Shown here one piece after another: positions 38,607-47,894 of a DNA stretch of 64,000 nt (the first letter of the stretch is position 1; each line of letters starts with the position of its first letter). This stretch comes from Jeotgalibacillus campisalis. GTDB taxonomy: Bacteria; Bacillota; Bacilli; Bacillales; Jeotgalibacillaceae. The stretch is taken from NCBI RefSeq assembly GCF_000829515.1, contig NZ_JXRR01000017.1, forward strand, positions 372,001 to 436,000, in the 5' to 3' direction. A program made the position numbers and the translations under genes. Under the pieces are notes generated by a model. It worked only from the letters and a program-made list of their open reading frames with translations. It did not search any database and had not been told where the DNA came from.

Positions 38607-39230
38607 TTATGTTTTTGGCACTCTTTGATCCATCCGAAAGCGAATGCCGATTACTATAAGGTGCCCTAATCGTATCGATGCTATGCAAGACAGATGAAGG
38701 GCAAATGCATTTACGCCAAACAAAGAATGGACATGATGTTCTGGCTTGCATTTTAACTGAAAGACAGAAGATAAAAGAAGCGTAATCCAACTATGGAACA
38801 TCCACACTCCACTTGTTAAATAAGCAGTCCAATCCGCTTCTTCCAATCCGATTTTTACGTCAGTTGAAAGCTTTTCTATTTTAACCTTCTTCACTAGTTC
38901 CTTTGTATGCCTTTTCACGTGATTGTATTGTTGAAGGAAGCGGTCATACAATTCTTTGGCTTGATTCATATCCTGAATCGTAAACAACTTTTCTGTTTCT
39001 TTCTCTTCTTCTAGATTTGTCTGTTCAGCATAAACGATCCCCTCTCCTTTTTGTTCAAACAAAGGGATCGAAAATTTCTTTTTGTATACTCCGTTAAATA
39101 CTTTAAACTGAATATCTGCATGTTTAAGGCCTTTTTGAAAGTTAATTCGAATAGTCATGGTGATTTTAGAATAAAACAGGTAGATCAGAAGGATTAAAAT
39201 GATAAAGCTTATTCCAGCGAAAATCCACAT
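38607..39230 (-). CDS. ytfI: DUF2953 protein YtfI
   Basis: 207 residues from ATG 39230 (GGAGG 6 nt upstream). One N-terminal membrane segment (about 2-20) is followed by a beta-rich region (MTIRINFQKGLKHADIQFKVFNG), a charged coiled stretch, and the DUF2953 signature around VDVKIGLEEADWTAYLTSGV. It probably forms an operon with ytfJ. In B. subtilis, the pair is forespore-expressed. Role unknown. Confidence 0.82.
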   Translation of the reverse strand: MWIFAGISFIILILLIYLFYSKITMTIRINFQKGLKHADIQFKVFNGVYKKKFSIPLFEQKGEGIVYAEQTNLEEEKETEKLFTIQDMNQAKELYDRFLQQYNHVKRHTKELVKKVKIEKLSTDVKIGLEEADWTAYLTSGVWMFHSWITLLLSSVFQLKCKPEHHVHSLFGVNAFALHLSCIASIRLGHLIVIGIRFRMDQRVPKT

Positions 39231-39282
39231 ATGTATCCTCCCTCTTCCTTTTCTCATTTTTCCCTATTATGTCCAATCTGTA

Positions 39283-39313
39283 TAAAAAAAACCTGTCTAA
39301 TTAAAGACAGGTT
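39283..39313 (-). terminator. Terminator after sppA-RDD operon
   Basis: A perfect 9-bp stem (39290-39298 with 39305-39313) with a 6-nt loop, followed on the minus strand by eight U. It separates the RDD gene from ytfI. Confidence 0.85.
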
Positions 39314-39377
39314 CACTCGATATACTCGTATTTTTTTGATCCATTTGTAAAAAATTACGCACTCTTCTAACCCGAAT

Positions 39378-39971
39378 CTATACTCGATCTGTTGCCAGCG
39401 GCTTGTAAGAAGAGTTAAGTGATGCCATAACTGTCCGCTCGTGCACTACAGCAGTATCAGCAATAAAATCGTGCAGTCCCTGCTTTTTTGGAGTAAATGC
39501 AGTAACCGCATATAAAAAGAGAAAGACTGGCAGACCGAAAATTGTAAAAACACTTTGAACATATCTGCCAACTAGTTCTCTGAAAAGAACGGCTGTCCAG
39601 CTTAATGGCGATCCGTTTAACGATCTGACCCTCAGACCAAACACCATTTTACCAAGAGTTTGTTGAAAGAATTTGGTCATCAGAACAAAATACGTTAAAA
39701 AGACAATACTCGTTGCAATACCCGCGATACTGAACAGTCCAACTGGTTCGGTTAAACCGGTCAGGCGAAGCAGCGGATAGACCAAAAGTCCATTAATAGC
39801 TGCAATAACCAGCACATCAAATAAATAGGCCCACACTCTCATCCAAAAACCGCCGAAATGAGGCGTAATGGATTGTGGCTGCGGAGAAAGATCTACTGGT
39901 TTTTCTTCGTTTGCCATCTGCGCTTCTCCAGGGGGCAGTGGTTTTTGTGATTGTTCATCTTTGTAATCCAT
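39378..39971 (-). CDS. yteJ: RDD family membrane protein (YteJ-like)
   Basis: 197 residues. A polar Pro/Glu-rich N-terminus (about 1-40) is followed by the RDD domain: GFWMRVWAYLFDVLVIAAINGLL (conserved Arg and Asp), a second segment at about 80-105, and FQQTLGKMVFGLRVRSLNG...LFRELVGRYVQSVF. About four membrane segments. It follows sppA by 11 bp, as YteJ does in B. subtilis. Known only as a partner gene of SppA; function unclear. Confidence 0.87.
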   Translation of the reverse strand: MDYKDEQSQKPLPPGEAQMANEEKPVDLSPQPQSITPHFGGFWMRVWAYLFDVLVIAAINGLLVYPLLRLTGLTEPVGLFSIAGIATSIVFLTYFVLMTKFFQQTLGKMVFGLRVRSLNGSPLSWTAVLFRELVGRYVQSVFTIFGLPVFLFLYAVTAFTPKKQGLHDFIADTAVVHERTVMASLNSSYKPLATDRV

Positions 39972-39982
39972 CTCTGCACCCC

Positions 39983-40978
39983 CTAGTCAGTGTATAAGTA
40001 CATAGGACGTGGTCCGCCTACTTTGTTCATTAAGTCTGACAGGACCTGTCCTTCCATTCCGCCGAATATTTTTTGCGTCTGATAAGTAAATAAGGAGCCC
40101 CAGTCGCTTCCCATCGTATAATTAATAACCTCTGCATTGGGAAGATCAAGATCTTCTTTTATTCCTGCAATTACATCTTCTTCATACCCGTATTCATCAA
40201 TTAAATCGAGTTCTAATGCCTGGATGCCATTGTAAATTCGGCCGTCTGCTATTTCACGGACGCGATCTTCCGGCATTTCACGGCCATTTGCGATTACTTC
40301 AACGAATCCATCATAAGAATCATCGAGCATGCTTTGCACAATTTCAAGATCTCTGTCATCCACCTCTTCAGTAGGGCTCAGCATATCTTTAAATTCACCC
40401 GATGTAACAGTAACAAAGTCAATCCCATAACGCTCGGCCAGTCCTGCAAAGTTGATGCTCTGCATAATAACACCAAGTGATCCGGTCATGGTTTCTTTGC
40501 TTGCAAAAATTTTATCAGCTGGAGCGGCAACATAATAGCCGCCGGACGTTGCCTGTGCACCCATTGATACATAAATCGTTTTCCCAGCTTCTTGAATTTC
40601 CAAAAGCTTATCATGTATCTGTGCACTTTCAACCACACCGCCGCCTGGTGTATTCACACTCATTACGATTCCCTTTATAGTGGAATCATCTTTGATTTGA
40701 TTTAACTGCTCCATAAAGTGACTGTGGTTATATTCAGCACCTGCAAATAATCCTGTTTGCTCTCCCGTGTCCTGTATCGTTCCATTTAAATCAAGGACAG
40801 CAATCCGCTCTGATCCATTGCCCCCTTCAATAATCTCTTCTGGCAGCCCAGTCGACTGGCCCCCTGAAAAGGCTTCTTCAAAATCCATTGTGATTAAGGC
40901 TGTAGCTGCATTTACTCCGATCGATACGAAAAATAATGCGGCCGCAATTCCTAATGCAATCCACCTTTTTGCGGTCAT
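39983..40978 (-). CDS. sppA: Signal peptide peptidase SppA
   Basis: 331-residue membrane-anchored Ser/Lys protease that degrades residual signal peptides. A single N-terminal anchor (about 7-28) precedes the ClpP/crotonase-type domain. Catalytic residues are recognisable: Ser145 in QATSGGYYVAAPADKIFAS and Lys197 in TSGEFKDMLSP, with spacing as in B. subtilis SppA. The loop MSVNTPGGGVVES forms the oxyanion region. First gene of an operon with the RDD protein. Confidence 0.95.
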   Translation of the reverse strand: MTAKRWIALGIAAALFFVSIGVNAATALITMDFEEAFSGGQSTGLPEEIIEGGNGSERIAVLDLNGTIQDTGEQTGLFAGAEYNHSHFMEQLNQIKDDSTIKGIVMSVNTPGGGVVESAQIHDKLLEIQEAGKTIYVSMGAQATSGGYYVAAPADKIFASKETMTGSLGVIMQSINFAGLAERYGIDFVTVTSGEFKDMLSPTEEVDDRDLEIVQSMLDDSYDGFVEVIANGREMPEDRVREIADGRIYNGIQALELDLIDEYGYEEDVIAGIKEDLDLPNAEVINYTMGSDWGSLFTYQTQKIFGGMEGQVLSDLMNKVGGPRPMYLYTD

Positions 40979-41179
40979 GTAAAAATTCCTCCTTTAAACG
41001 TATCTCTTTCATACGGTTGAGTTTTCGATATGTTTCATTTCATGGTACACTTTATAAGTATTCCTTGTATGTACAGACGAAGAAAAGATTTTTTCTGCCA
41101 TCTGTGCTGAATTAAGGCGAGCATTACATATTGTACCAAACATGCAGGCTAACTAACAATGCTATTGGAGGTCAGGAAG

Positions 41180-41980
41180 ATGGAAAAACGTCGTAATATG
41201 TACTTTTACGCAAGAAAAGACGATAAAACGAAAGAACAGATTCTTACGCTTACTGATTTAGCCGAACGATATGGTTTTACTATTGTGAAAGATTTTAAAG
41301 AAGCGAATATTATTGTCAGCATTGGCGGAGACGGTGCATTCTTACAGGGTGTTCGCAAAACAGGCTTTCGCCAGGATTGCCTGTACGCGGGAATTTCCAC
41401 TTCAGGCAGCAAAAGTTTGTACTGTGATTTTCATATTGACGATCTTTCCACAATGATTGAAGCCATGACGACAGAACAAATTGAAGTGCGAAAATACCCA
41501 ACGATTCAAGTAACCGTCGATAACGAAACAAAGTTTTTATGCTTAAATGAATTCAGCATCCGCACCGGTATTGTGAAAACATTTGTCATGGATGTATCTA
41601 TTGATGACCTTCATTTTGAAACCTTCAGAGGCGATGGAATGATCGTGTCCACACCAACAGGAAGCTCAGGCTACAGTAAATCCGTAGGGGGATCTGTTGT
41701 AGATCCGATGCTGCCATGTATGCAAATTAGTGAACTGGCTTCTCTGAATAACAACCGATTCCGTTCACTTGGTTCTTCATTTATTTTGAGCGGGCAGCGC
41801 AAGCTTAAATTATCCGTGACTCAAGATGGCAATGACTATCCTGTTATGGGACTCGATAATGAAGCACTTGGCATCAGCCATGTAAAAGAAGTAGATTTGA
41901 TGTTAAGCGACAATGTCGTTAAAACCGTCAAATTAAAAGATAATTCATTTTGGGAAAAAGTAAAGAGAACTTTCTTATAA
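41180..41980 (+). CDS. ytdI: NAD kinase (second Bacillus-type paralogue)
   Basis: ATP-dependent conversion of NAD to NADP. ATG 41180 follows GGAGG and gives 266 residues; the frame from 41159 adds an unlikely extension. Motifs: VSIGGDGAFLQGVRKTG (GGDG), LNEFSIRTG (NE/D), and DGMIVSTPTGSSGYSKSVGGSVVDP. By position beside sppA/yteJ it is the YtdI/PpnKB paralogue rather than YjbN. Confidence 0.94.
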   Translation: MEKRRNMYFYARKDDKTKEQILTLTDLAERYGFTIVKDFKEANIIVSIGGDGAFLQGVRKTGFRQDCLYAGISTSGSKSLYCDFHIDDLSTMIEAMTTEQIEVRKYPTIQVTVDNETKFLCLNEFSIRTGIVKTFVMDVSIDDLHFETFRGDGMIVSTPTGSSGYSKSVGGSVVDPMLPCMQISELASLNNNRFRSLGSSFILSGQRKLKLSVTQDGNDYPVMGLDNEALGISHVKEVDLMLSDNVVKTVKLKDNSFWEKVKRTFL

Positions 41981-41987
41981 CTTTAAA

Positions 41988-42032
41988 ATAAAAGGCAGGG
42001 ACGAAACTTTATTCGTCTCTGCCTCTTTTTTA
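41988..42032. terminator. Bidirectional terminator, NAD kinase/rarD
   Basis: GGCAGGGACGA (41994-42004) pairs with TCGTCTCTGCC (42013-42023) with one mismatch, followed by TCTTTTTT; the A-rich left side serves the minus strand. Confidence 0.85.
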
Positions 42033-42041
42033 TACGGTGAC

Positions 42042-42965
42042 TTACTGACTGGCTGCTTTTTTTACTCCACCGGGTTTTGCTAAATACCATTTAGAACGTG
42101 AAAATGTAAACAATGTTAAGCTTGACCAGATAAAAAGGAAGGAGATTAAATCAATTAAGCTAAAGGGTTCTTTATAAATAAAAATACCAAGAATCAAGGT
42201 CAGTGTCGGAGCAATATACTGCAAAAAGCCGATCATGTATAAAGGGATCTTTTGAGCCCCTTTAGCAAAAAACAGCAAAGGAACAGCCGTTGCAGCCCCT
42301 GCTCCGATCAGCAGCAAATCAGTGGTCCAATTCCCTGAAAATAAGGCTGGTGAACTGCTCTGAAATAAATATCCCATATAAAGCAGGGCAATAGGCATAA
42401 TGGTTAGTGTTTCAAGCGTCAAACCGATGGCAGGGTCTACCTTTATCATTTTCTTTACTAGTCCATAAAGACCAAAAGAAAAGGCAAGAGTAAAAGCAAT
42501 CCAAGGGAAAACGCCATAGGAAATCGTAATTATGAGTACCCCGATCAACGCTAAAATAAATGATACGACCTGTGCTTTAGAAAGCACTTCCTTTAATACA
42601 ATCACTCCGAGCAATACAGATACTAAAGGATTGATATAATAGCCGAGACTTGCTTCTACCATTTGGTTCGTATTTACTGCCCATATGTAAAAAAACCAAT
42701 TTATACTGATTAAAGCAGAGGCGGCAAACAAAGCAAACAACCTTTTTTTCTTTTTCAAAAGTGAAAAACCTTCAGCCTTGAATGCGCGGATATTTCCGTT
42801 TACTGCCAACAATACGATCATAAACCAAAACGACCAAAAAACACGGTTAGCTAGAATTTCATCGGGATTCACTTGAGATAAGAATTTCCAGTAAATCGGC
42901 AGGAGTCCCCATAATGCGTACGCGAAGGCCGCAAAAAGTATCCCCTTTCTCTCTTCATTTTCCAT
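42042..42965 (-). CDS. rarD: RarD/EamA family transporter
   Basis: 307 residues from ATG 42965 (GGAG upstream). Ten hydrophobic segments and RarD signature regions: GILFAAFAYALWGLLPIYWK, EILANRVFWSF, FFYIWAVNTNQMVEASLGYYINPLVSVLLGVIVLKE, and GFLQYIAPTLTLILGIFIYKEPF. RarD proteins belong to the drug/metabolite transporter superfamily; the substrate is unknown. Stand-alone gene. Confidence 0.88.
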   Translation of the reverse strand: MENEERKGILFAAFAYALWGLLPIYWKFLSQVNPDEILANRVFWSFWFMIVLLAVNGNIRAFKAEGFSLLKKKKRLFALFAASALISINWFFYIWAVNTNQMVEASLGYYINPLVSVLLGVIVLKEVLSKAQVVSFILALIGVLIITISYGVFPWIAFTLAFSFGLYGLVKKMIKVDPAIGLTLETLTIMPIALLYMGYLFQSSSPALFSGNWTTDLLLIGAGAATAVPLLFFAKGAQKIPLYMIGFLQYIAPTLTLILGIFIYKEPFSLIDLISFLFIWSSLTLFTFSRSKWYLAKPGGVKKAASQ

Positions 42966-43096
42966 AAAGGTCTCCATTCTTTAGGTAGTCGAAATAAATT
43001 TATTATACGCCCGTTTTTAAATGTGTCAAGAGAGTCTGTCCATCCTCATTCTCTTTTCTTTCAACCATATGAGAGTTTTTTCTAATGAACGATAGA

Positions 43097-43120
43097 AGCC
43101 CCCGAAAAATTCGGGGGTCT
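43097..43120 (-). terminator. Terminator after the YtcJ-like amidohydrolase
   Basis: CCCCCGAA (43099-43106) pairs with TTCGGGGG (43110-43117) around a 3-nt loop. It lies 4 bp past the gene's stop. The U-run is weak. Confidence 0.65.
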
Positions 43121-43123
43121 CCT

Positions 43124-44719
43124 TTATTTTTCTGCCAGATAAACGGTTTTGCCATCTACTACAGTCCGTCCAACTGCTAAGGATAACAAGTCATTAACAT
43201 CGGATTCAAATGGATCTTTTTCAAGAACTGTAAAATCCGCAGCATAGCCTTTTTCTAAAATGCCCCTGTTATGTTCATGGTGACAGGCAAATGCGCTTCC
43301 TTTAGTAAATAGTTCAATTGCTTCAAACAGGGTGAGACACTGATCTTCGCCGTAAACGGTTCCTGACGGGTCAAGAGGATTTGTTCTTGTTACTGCTGCA
43401 TGTATGCCTAAAAGCGGGCCAAGCGGTTCTATAGGTGCATCTGAGCCGCCTGCACAGGCAATCCCACGATCCAGAAGGGTTTTCCATGCGTAATTCCATT
43501 TCATTCTTTCTTCGCCAATCCGCTCGACTACCCACGGAAAGTCGGAGGCAACAAATCGGGGCTGAATATCGAGTACAATGGGAAGTTTTTCAGCCCGTTT
43601 TACCAAGTCCTCGTTTAAAATCTGTGCGTGAATAAGACGGTCCCGCTGAGCGTTGACAGCTGGATATTGTTCAATAGCATCAAGCATGTATTCAAAAGCC
43701 AGATCACCGATTGTATGAACCGCGATGGGCATATCATACTGTCTCGCTTTATAAACTAATTGCTTTAGCTTCTCAGGATTATGAATGGCGACACCGTTTG
43801 TGGATGGATCATCTGCATAGCCGCTTTTTAATAAGGCCGTTCTGCCACCCAGTGCTCCATCTGCAAAAATTTTCATTGCGCCGAATTCTACATATCTTGA
43901 ACCAGACAAAAAGGAGTGGCCTTGACGATGCCAATCTTCAATTACCTGATGATGCACTAGAAGATGAGCTCTGAAGTGGTTCCCTTCTTCTTCTATCACC
44001 TTTTGAAATGCGCGATACGTGCGGGTAAAATCACCATAATAGCTTAAATCTTCTGTGTGACCACCTGTTAAACCAAGAGACCAGGCATGTTTAAGTCCTT
44101 CTCTCAGCGATTTTTGAATGTATTCTTCTTCAATGGGAGGAAGGGCAGGAATCATAAAATCCTGTGCCTGGTCCTTTAATAATCCTGTGAGTTCACCAGC
44201 CGGCGTGCGATCAATGAGCCCTCCCTCGGGATCTGGTGTCTCCCGATCTATTTTGGCTGCTTCAAGTGCAATTGAGTTTACAACTGCTGCATGTCTGCAA
44301 ATCCGTTTTAAATACACCGGATGATTCGGTGCAACAGCATCCAGCTCTGCAGCCGTAATAACTTCAGGATTTGTCCACTGGTTTTCATTCCAGCCGTCTC
44401 CAAGAATCCATTCACCTTCAGGCAGTTCCTTTGCTTTTAGTCCTACCGCTTCCATTACTTCCTGCTTTGATCTAAAAGAAGACAGGTCTAACCGAAGCAA
44501 AGTTTCACCTACACCGATTAAATGAAGATGACTGTCCACAAAGCCCGGAAAAAGCGTTTGTCCTTTCAAGTCAATAATTTCAGGCTGGCCTATTGCACCT
44601 GCAAGCAGATCCTCTTTAGAGCCTACCTCTACGATTTTTCCGTTATCGGTCAGAATTGCTTCTGCCTTTTCTCCTTGTTCCCTCATTGTATAGATTGTTC
44701 CGTTTGTCCAAAGCTGCAT
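43124..44719 (-). CDS. ytcJ: Metal-dependent amidohydrolase, YtcJ family
   Basis: 531 residues. Amidohydrolase superfamily of the YtcJ/AepA type: FPGFVDSHLHLIGVGETL (HxH metal ligands), LGDGWNENQW, FADGALGGRTALLKSGYAD, HTIGDLAFEYMLDAIE, a His in RLIHAQIL, and the metal Asp in GGSDAPIEPLGPLLGI. Soluble cytoplasmic hydrolase by lack of signal peptide. The substrate, probably an N-acyl or cyclic amide, is not known. Monocistronic. Confidence 0.9.
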   Translation of the reverse strand: MQLWTNGTIYTMREQGEKAEAILTDNGKIVEVGSKEDLLAGAIGQPEIIDLKGQTLFPGFVDSHLHLIGVGETLLRLDLSSFRSKQEVMEAVGLKAKELPEGEWILGDGWNENQWTNPEVITAAELDAVAPNHPVYLKRICRHAAVVNSIALEAAKIDRETPDPEGGLIDRTPAGELTGLLKDQAQDFMIPALPPIEEEYIQKSLREGLKHAWSLGLTGGHTEDLSYYGDFTRTYRAFQKVIEEEGNHFRAHLLVHHQVIEDWHRQGHSFLSGSRYVEFGAMKIFADGALGGRTALLKSGYADDPSTNGVAIHNPEKLKQLVYKARQYDMPIAVHTIGDLAFEYMLDAIEQYPAVNAQRDRLIHAQILNEDLVKRAEKLPIVLDIQPRFVASDFPWVVERIGEERMKWNYAWKTLLDRGIACAGGSDAPIEPLGPLLGIHAAVTRTNPLDPSGTVYGEDQCLTLFEAIELFTKGSAFACHHEHNRGILEKGYAADFTVLEKDPFESDVNDLLSLAVGRTVVDGKTVYLAEK

Positions 44720-44871
44720 GCTGCTTCCCCCTAAACCTATGTAAAAAATTACTTAAATGTATATTGTGCTAGTACAAGTTTACAAAATATTTCTTCAAAG
44801 ATGAAGCTTAATGCTCAACTATTGCAGTATAGGGTGAAAGAGTTGCATCAAGGAGAGGGTAAATGAACATA

Positions 44872-44907
44872 AAAAAGCCGACAGCTCAATTTAGCTGTCG
44901 GCTTTTT
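44872..44907 (-). terminator. Terminator after sspA
   Basis: A perfect 15-bp stem (44872-44886 with 44893-44907), A-rich on one side and T-rich on the other, lies 9 bp past the sspA stop. Confidence 0.9.
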
Positions 44908-44916
44908 GGGGAATAA

Positions 44917-45117
44917 TTATTTTGAAGAACCGCCTAATTGCTGTTCAGCCATTTGAACAAGACGTTTAGTGATTTCTCCACCTACAGAACCGTTAGAGCG
45001 AGCTGTAGAGTCTGGTCCTAATTGTACTCCAAATTCAGTTGCAATTTCATATTTCATTTGGTCTAGTGCTTGTGCTACACCTGGAACAAGCAGTTGATTT
45101 GAACTTCTGTTTGCCAT
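44917..45117 (-). CDS. sspA: Small acid-soluble spore protein, alpha/beta type
   Basis: 66-residue DNA-protecting spore protein. The alpha/beta-type SASP signature is complete: [24 protein letters not shown], with the germination-protease cleavage region in the EFGV segment, and [16 protein letters not shown]. It binds forespore DNA and shields it from UV and oxidation. A strong AAGGAGGTG ribosome-binding site precedes ATG. CATTCTA upstream resembles a SigG -10 box, but no good -35 is seen. Clear sign of a spore former. Confidence 0.96.
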   Translation of the reverse strand: MANRSSNQLLVPGVAQALDQMKYEIATEFGVQLGPDSTARSNGSVGGEITKRLVQMAEQQLGGSSK

Positions 45118-45286
45118 GTGTTTTCACCTCCTTGTGAGAATAGAATGTGCAGAAACAAGGAAGTTAACACTGGTAATTTATTCTATTATTTTTTTGCTCT
45201 TTTGCTCCTCTGAGATCACAGTTTAAAACACATGGTTTAAGGGTTTAAAACGAAGATTAAACACCATAACACACCACTGTCTTTTC

Positions 45287-46504
45287 CTAAAATAAATCAG
45301 AAAATGCTTCACTGCTTTCAGCAAATAAGGTATTTGGGGTAATGATTTCAGCTTTTGTCCCGTTTACTGCTTCCTGGATCAGCAGCTCAAAATCAATAAA
45401 GCTTTCATAAAAAACTACCTTATCAAGCTTTGGTTTCGTTTTTGGTGATGCAGGTGTAAAAATTGTACAGCAGTCTTCATATGGAAGAATAGACAGGTCA
45501 TACGTGCCTATTTCTTTGGCTACTTCAATAATTTCTGTTTTATCCATCGTTATAAGCGGCCGCAAAACGGGTGTTGCTGTGACGGCATTAATTGCTTGCA
45601 TGCTTTCAAGTGTCTGGCTCGCTACCTGTCCAAGACTTTCACCAGTCACTAGCGCCTTGGATCCTGTATTCTCACGAATCACATCTGCAATTTTAAGCAT
45701 CATTCTTCTTGTCGATGTCATCGTGTAGTTTTCAGGCACTTGCTTTTGTATGGCCTGCTGGATCGCTGTAAATGGAACAATGTGAAGCTTAACCCTTCCG
45801 GAATAACCTGCTAACTGCGCTGCGAGCTTTCGTACTTTCTGTTTGGATTGTTCACTCGTAAAAGGAGGACTGTGGAAATGGATTGCTTCAACTTCTACCC
45901 CGCGCTTCATCATGTGAAAACCTGCGACCGGACTGTCGAGACCGCCGGAAAGCATCAAACTCGCTTTATTGGAAGCTCCAATCGGCATCCCGCCAGCACC
46001 AGGTATTTTCTGGGCAGATAAATAGACCCCTTCCTCACGCACTTCTGTCACCAGCTCAATTTCAGGGTTCTTCATTTCAACAATTAATCCATTTACATTA
46101 TTTAAGACGTATGAACTGATTTCTCTATTTAGTTCATTGGTATCGAGCGGAAACGATTTATCGGCTCTTCTGGCAGATACTTTAAAGGTAGCCTGTTCAT
46201 GAGCAAGAGATTCAACAAGTTTTACTGCCTGTTCTTTCATCTCTGTCAAATTAGCTGCTGTTTTGACGACCGGGCTGAACGACTGAATGCCAAATATGGG
46301 CTTGAGCCTTGAGATGATGTGATCTACCTCATTTGGGTTTTGCAGATAAATATGCATTCGATCTCTGCCTGCTTCGATTTTCACTGCTGATAACCCGGTA
46401 AGTGATTCCTTTATATTCATTTTCAGTTGATTAATAAAACGGTTGCGGTTTTTTCCTTTAGTTGAAATTTCACCGTAGCGGATTAATATTCGATCATAAT
46501 TCAT
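45287..46504 (-). CDS. thiI: tRNA 4-thiouridine synthase / thiamine sulfur transferase ThiI
   Basis: 405 residues without the rhodanese extension found in E. coli, matching the Bacillus form. N-terminal ferredoxin-like and THUMP domains (about 1-165; EISTKGKNRNRFINQL near the start), then the PP-loop ATPase (LMLSGGLDSPVAGFHMMKRG, about 185-205) and CTIFTPASPKT near the C-terminus. It receives sulfur from the adjacent cysteine desulfurase and thiolates U8 of tRNA. Its ATG overlaps the iscS stop by 1 bp (TAATG). Confidence 0.96.
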   Translation of the reverse strand: MNYDRILIRYGEISTKGKNRNRFINQLKMNIKESLTGLSAVKIEAGRDRMHIYLQNPNEVDHIISRLKPIFGIQSFSPVVKTAANLTEMKEQAVKLVESLAHEQATFKVSARRADKSFPLDTNELNREISSYVLNNVNGLIVEMKNPEIELVTEVREEGVYLSAQKIPGAGGMPIGASNKASLMLSGGLDSPVAGFHMMKRGVEVEAIHFHSPPFTSEQSKQKVRKLAAQLAGYSGRVKLHIVPFTAIQQAIQKQVPENYTMTSTRRMMLKIADVIRENTGSKALVTGESLGQVASQTLESMQAINAVTATPVLRPLITMDKTEIIEVAKEIGTYDLSILPYEDCCTIFTPASPKTKPKLDKVVFYESFIDFELLIQEAVNGTKAEIITPNTLFAESSEAFSDLF

Positions 46505-47643
46505 TAGTAGTTAATTCCTTTCAATAAAGATGGAATCTCTGAGCTCCATGCTTTTTGTAATTGCTCAATTTCAAGCTGAGTGGTGGTATGGGCCATACTG
46601 ATTCGCACCGACCCCTTGGCAATTTTATGAGAGTAGCCCATTGCCTGGATCGTCCGGCTTACTTCTGCATTTTTTGATGAACAGGCACTCGTTGTCGAGA
46701 CAATAATTCCTTCTTTTTCAAGCGCATTCACAATGACCTCTCCCTTTAACCCCGGTACAGAAACATTGATAATATGCGGAGCGGAAAATTCTTCGGGAGT
46801 CACCATACTAGTGAAAGGTGAGTTTGAAAAAAATTGAATAAGCTGCTTTTTAAGACCTTCAATATGGCGGGAATTAGATTGTTCCGTTCCTTCTCTCATC
46901 GCCTTAGCCATGGCTACAGCACCTGCCACATTTTGGGTTCCGCTTCTAAGCCCGTTTTCCTGATTGCCTCCAGCCACTTGGGCAAGCAAAGGAGCTTTCA
47001 TGCTTTTATAGAGGAGACCTGTTCCTTTCATGCCATGAAATTTATGCGCAGAAATAGAGAGCAGGTCCACTGTGCTTTGATTTACATTCACCGGAATCTT
47101 TCCAAAGCTTTGAACGGCATCCACATGAAAATAAGCGCTGGAAAAGGTTTTAATAAGTTCGCCTGCTTCTTCAATAGGCTGAATGGTTCCAGTCTCGTTA
47201 TTAACATGCATAATGGAAACAAGAATGGTTTCTTTTGACAGAAGCTGTTTAAGCTGATTCAATGAAATTCTGCCATCTTTCCCTACTTGCAGGATCGACA
47301 GCTTGAATCCTTTTTGCTCAAGCTCCTTATATACATTCCAAACAGATGGATGTTCAATTTGAGTCGTAATAATATGGTTTCCTTTATGTTTTAAAGATTC
47401 TGTGATTCCTTTAATGGCAAGATTATTGGCTTCGGTGCCCCCGGATGTGAAAATGATCTCATCCTTTTTTGCACCAATTATTGCTGCCGCCTGCGCTCTT
47501 GCTTTATCTAAAAGAATAGCGGCTGTTGAGCCAAAACCGTGAAGAGAAGATGGATTACCGTAATAGTCTTCCGTCACAGTCATAAAGGAAGCGAGCACCT
47601 CTTTAGAAGGCTTTGTCGTAGCACTGTTATCGAGATAAATCAT
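46504..47643 (-). CDS. nifZ: Cysteine desulfurase (NifZ/IscS-like, dedicated to ThiI)
   Basis: 379 residues, PLP-dependent. Motifs: MIYLDNSATTKPSKEVL, FTSGGTEANNLAIKG, HVDAVQSFGK, the PLP Lys in SAHKFHGMKGTGLLYKS and the catalytic Cys in STTSACSSKNAEVS (about 328). In B. subtilis, NifZ beside thiI supplies sulfur for s4U; the same pairing with a 1-bp overlap is present here. Not part of an isc/suf cluster in this window. Confidence 0.94.
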   Translation of the reverse strand: MIYLDNSATTKPSKEVLASFMTVTEDYYGNPSSLHGFGSTAAILLDKARAQAAAIIGAKKDEIIFTSGGTEANNLAIKGITESLKHKGNHIITTQIEHPSVWNVYKELEQKGFKLSILQVGKDGRISLNQLKQLLSKETILVSIMHVNNETGTIQPIEEAGELIKTFSSAYFHVDAVQSFGKIPVNVNQSTVDLLSISAHKFHGMKGTGLLYKSMKAPLLAQVAGGNQENGLRSGTQNVAGAVAMAKAMREGTEQSNSRHIEGLKKQLIQFFSNSPFTSMVTPEEFSAPHIINVSVPGLKGEVIVNALEKEGIIVSTTSACSSKNAEVSRTIQAMGYSHKIAKGSVRISMAHTTTQLEIEQLQKAWSSEIPSLLKGINY

Positions 47644-47770
47644 GAAAACTCACTCTTTCGTCATTCCTTGAATTAAAATACTGACTTATCATATCACATT
47701 TTAGACCATTAGCAGAATCTCTCTGTTGGATAAGGGCAGGCTATGCATGGTTGAATAGAATTTATTCAAA

Positions 47771-47835
47771 AGAATTCAGAAAAGTGTTACTTCTGCAGTG
47801 TTTAATATTCTGACTATTTCAATTTTCGACAAATT
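47771..47835 (+). promoter_or_regulatory. Cluster of three CodY-like boxes upstream of braB
   Basis: Three 15-mers resemble the CodY consensus AATTTTCWGAAAATT: AGAATTCAGAAAAGT (47771-47785, 11 matches), AATATTCTGACTATT (47804-47818, 12 matches) and AATTTTCGACAAATT (47821-47835, 12 matches). They lie 60-125 bp before the braB start, where a promoter would be. CodY represses branched-chain amino-acid uptake in B. subtilis. Inferred from sequence only. Confidence 0.5.
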
Positions 47836-47894
47836 TCTCACATTCTATGGTAAGATATTTCAGTGTAAAAATGGTTTGTCTATTGGAGGTAGTT

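Noticed and set aside
45118-45170. SigG promoter of sspA
   Set aside because: CATTCTA fits a SigG -10 box, but no acceptable -35 element lies at the right distance.
46834-47238. 134-codon open frame opposite the cysteine desulfurase
   Set aside because: Overlaps conserved catalytic regions of the real gene and lacks a start signal.
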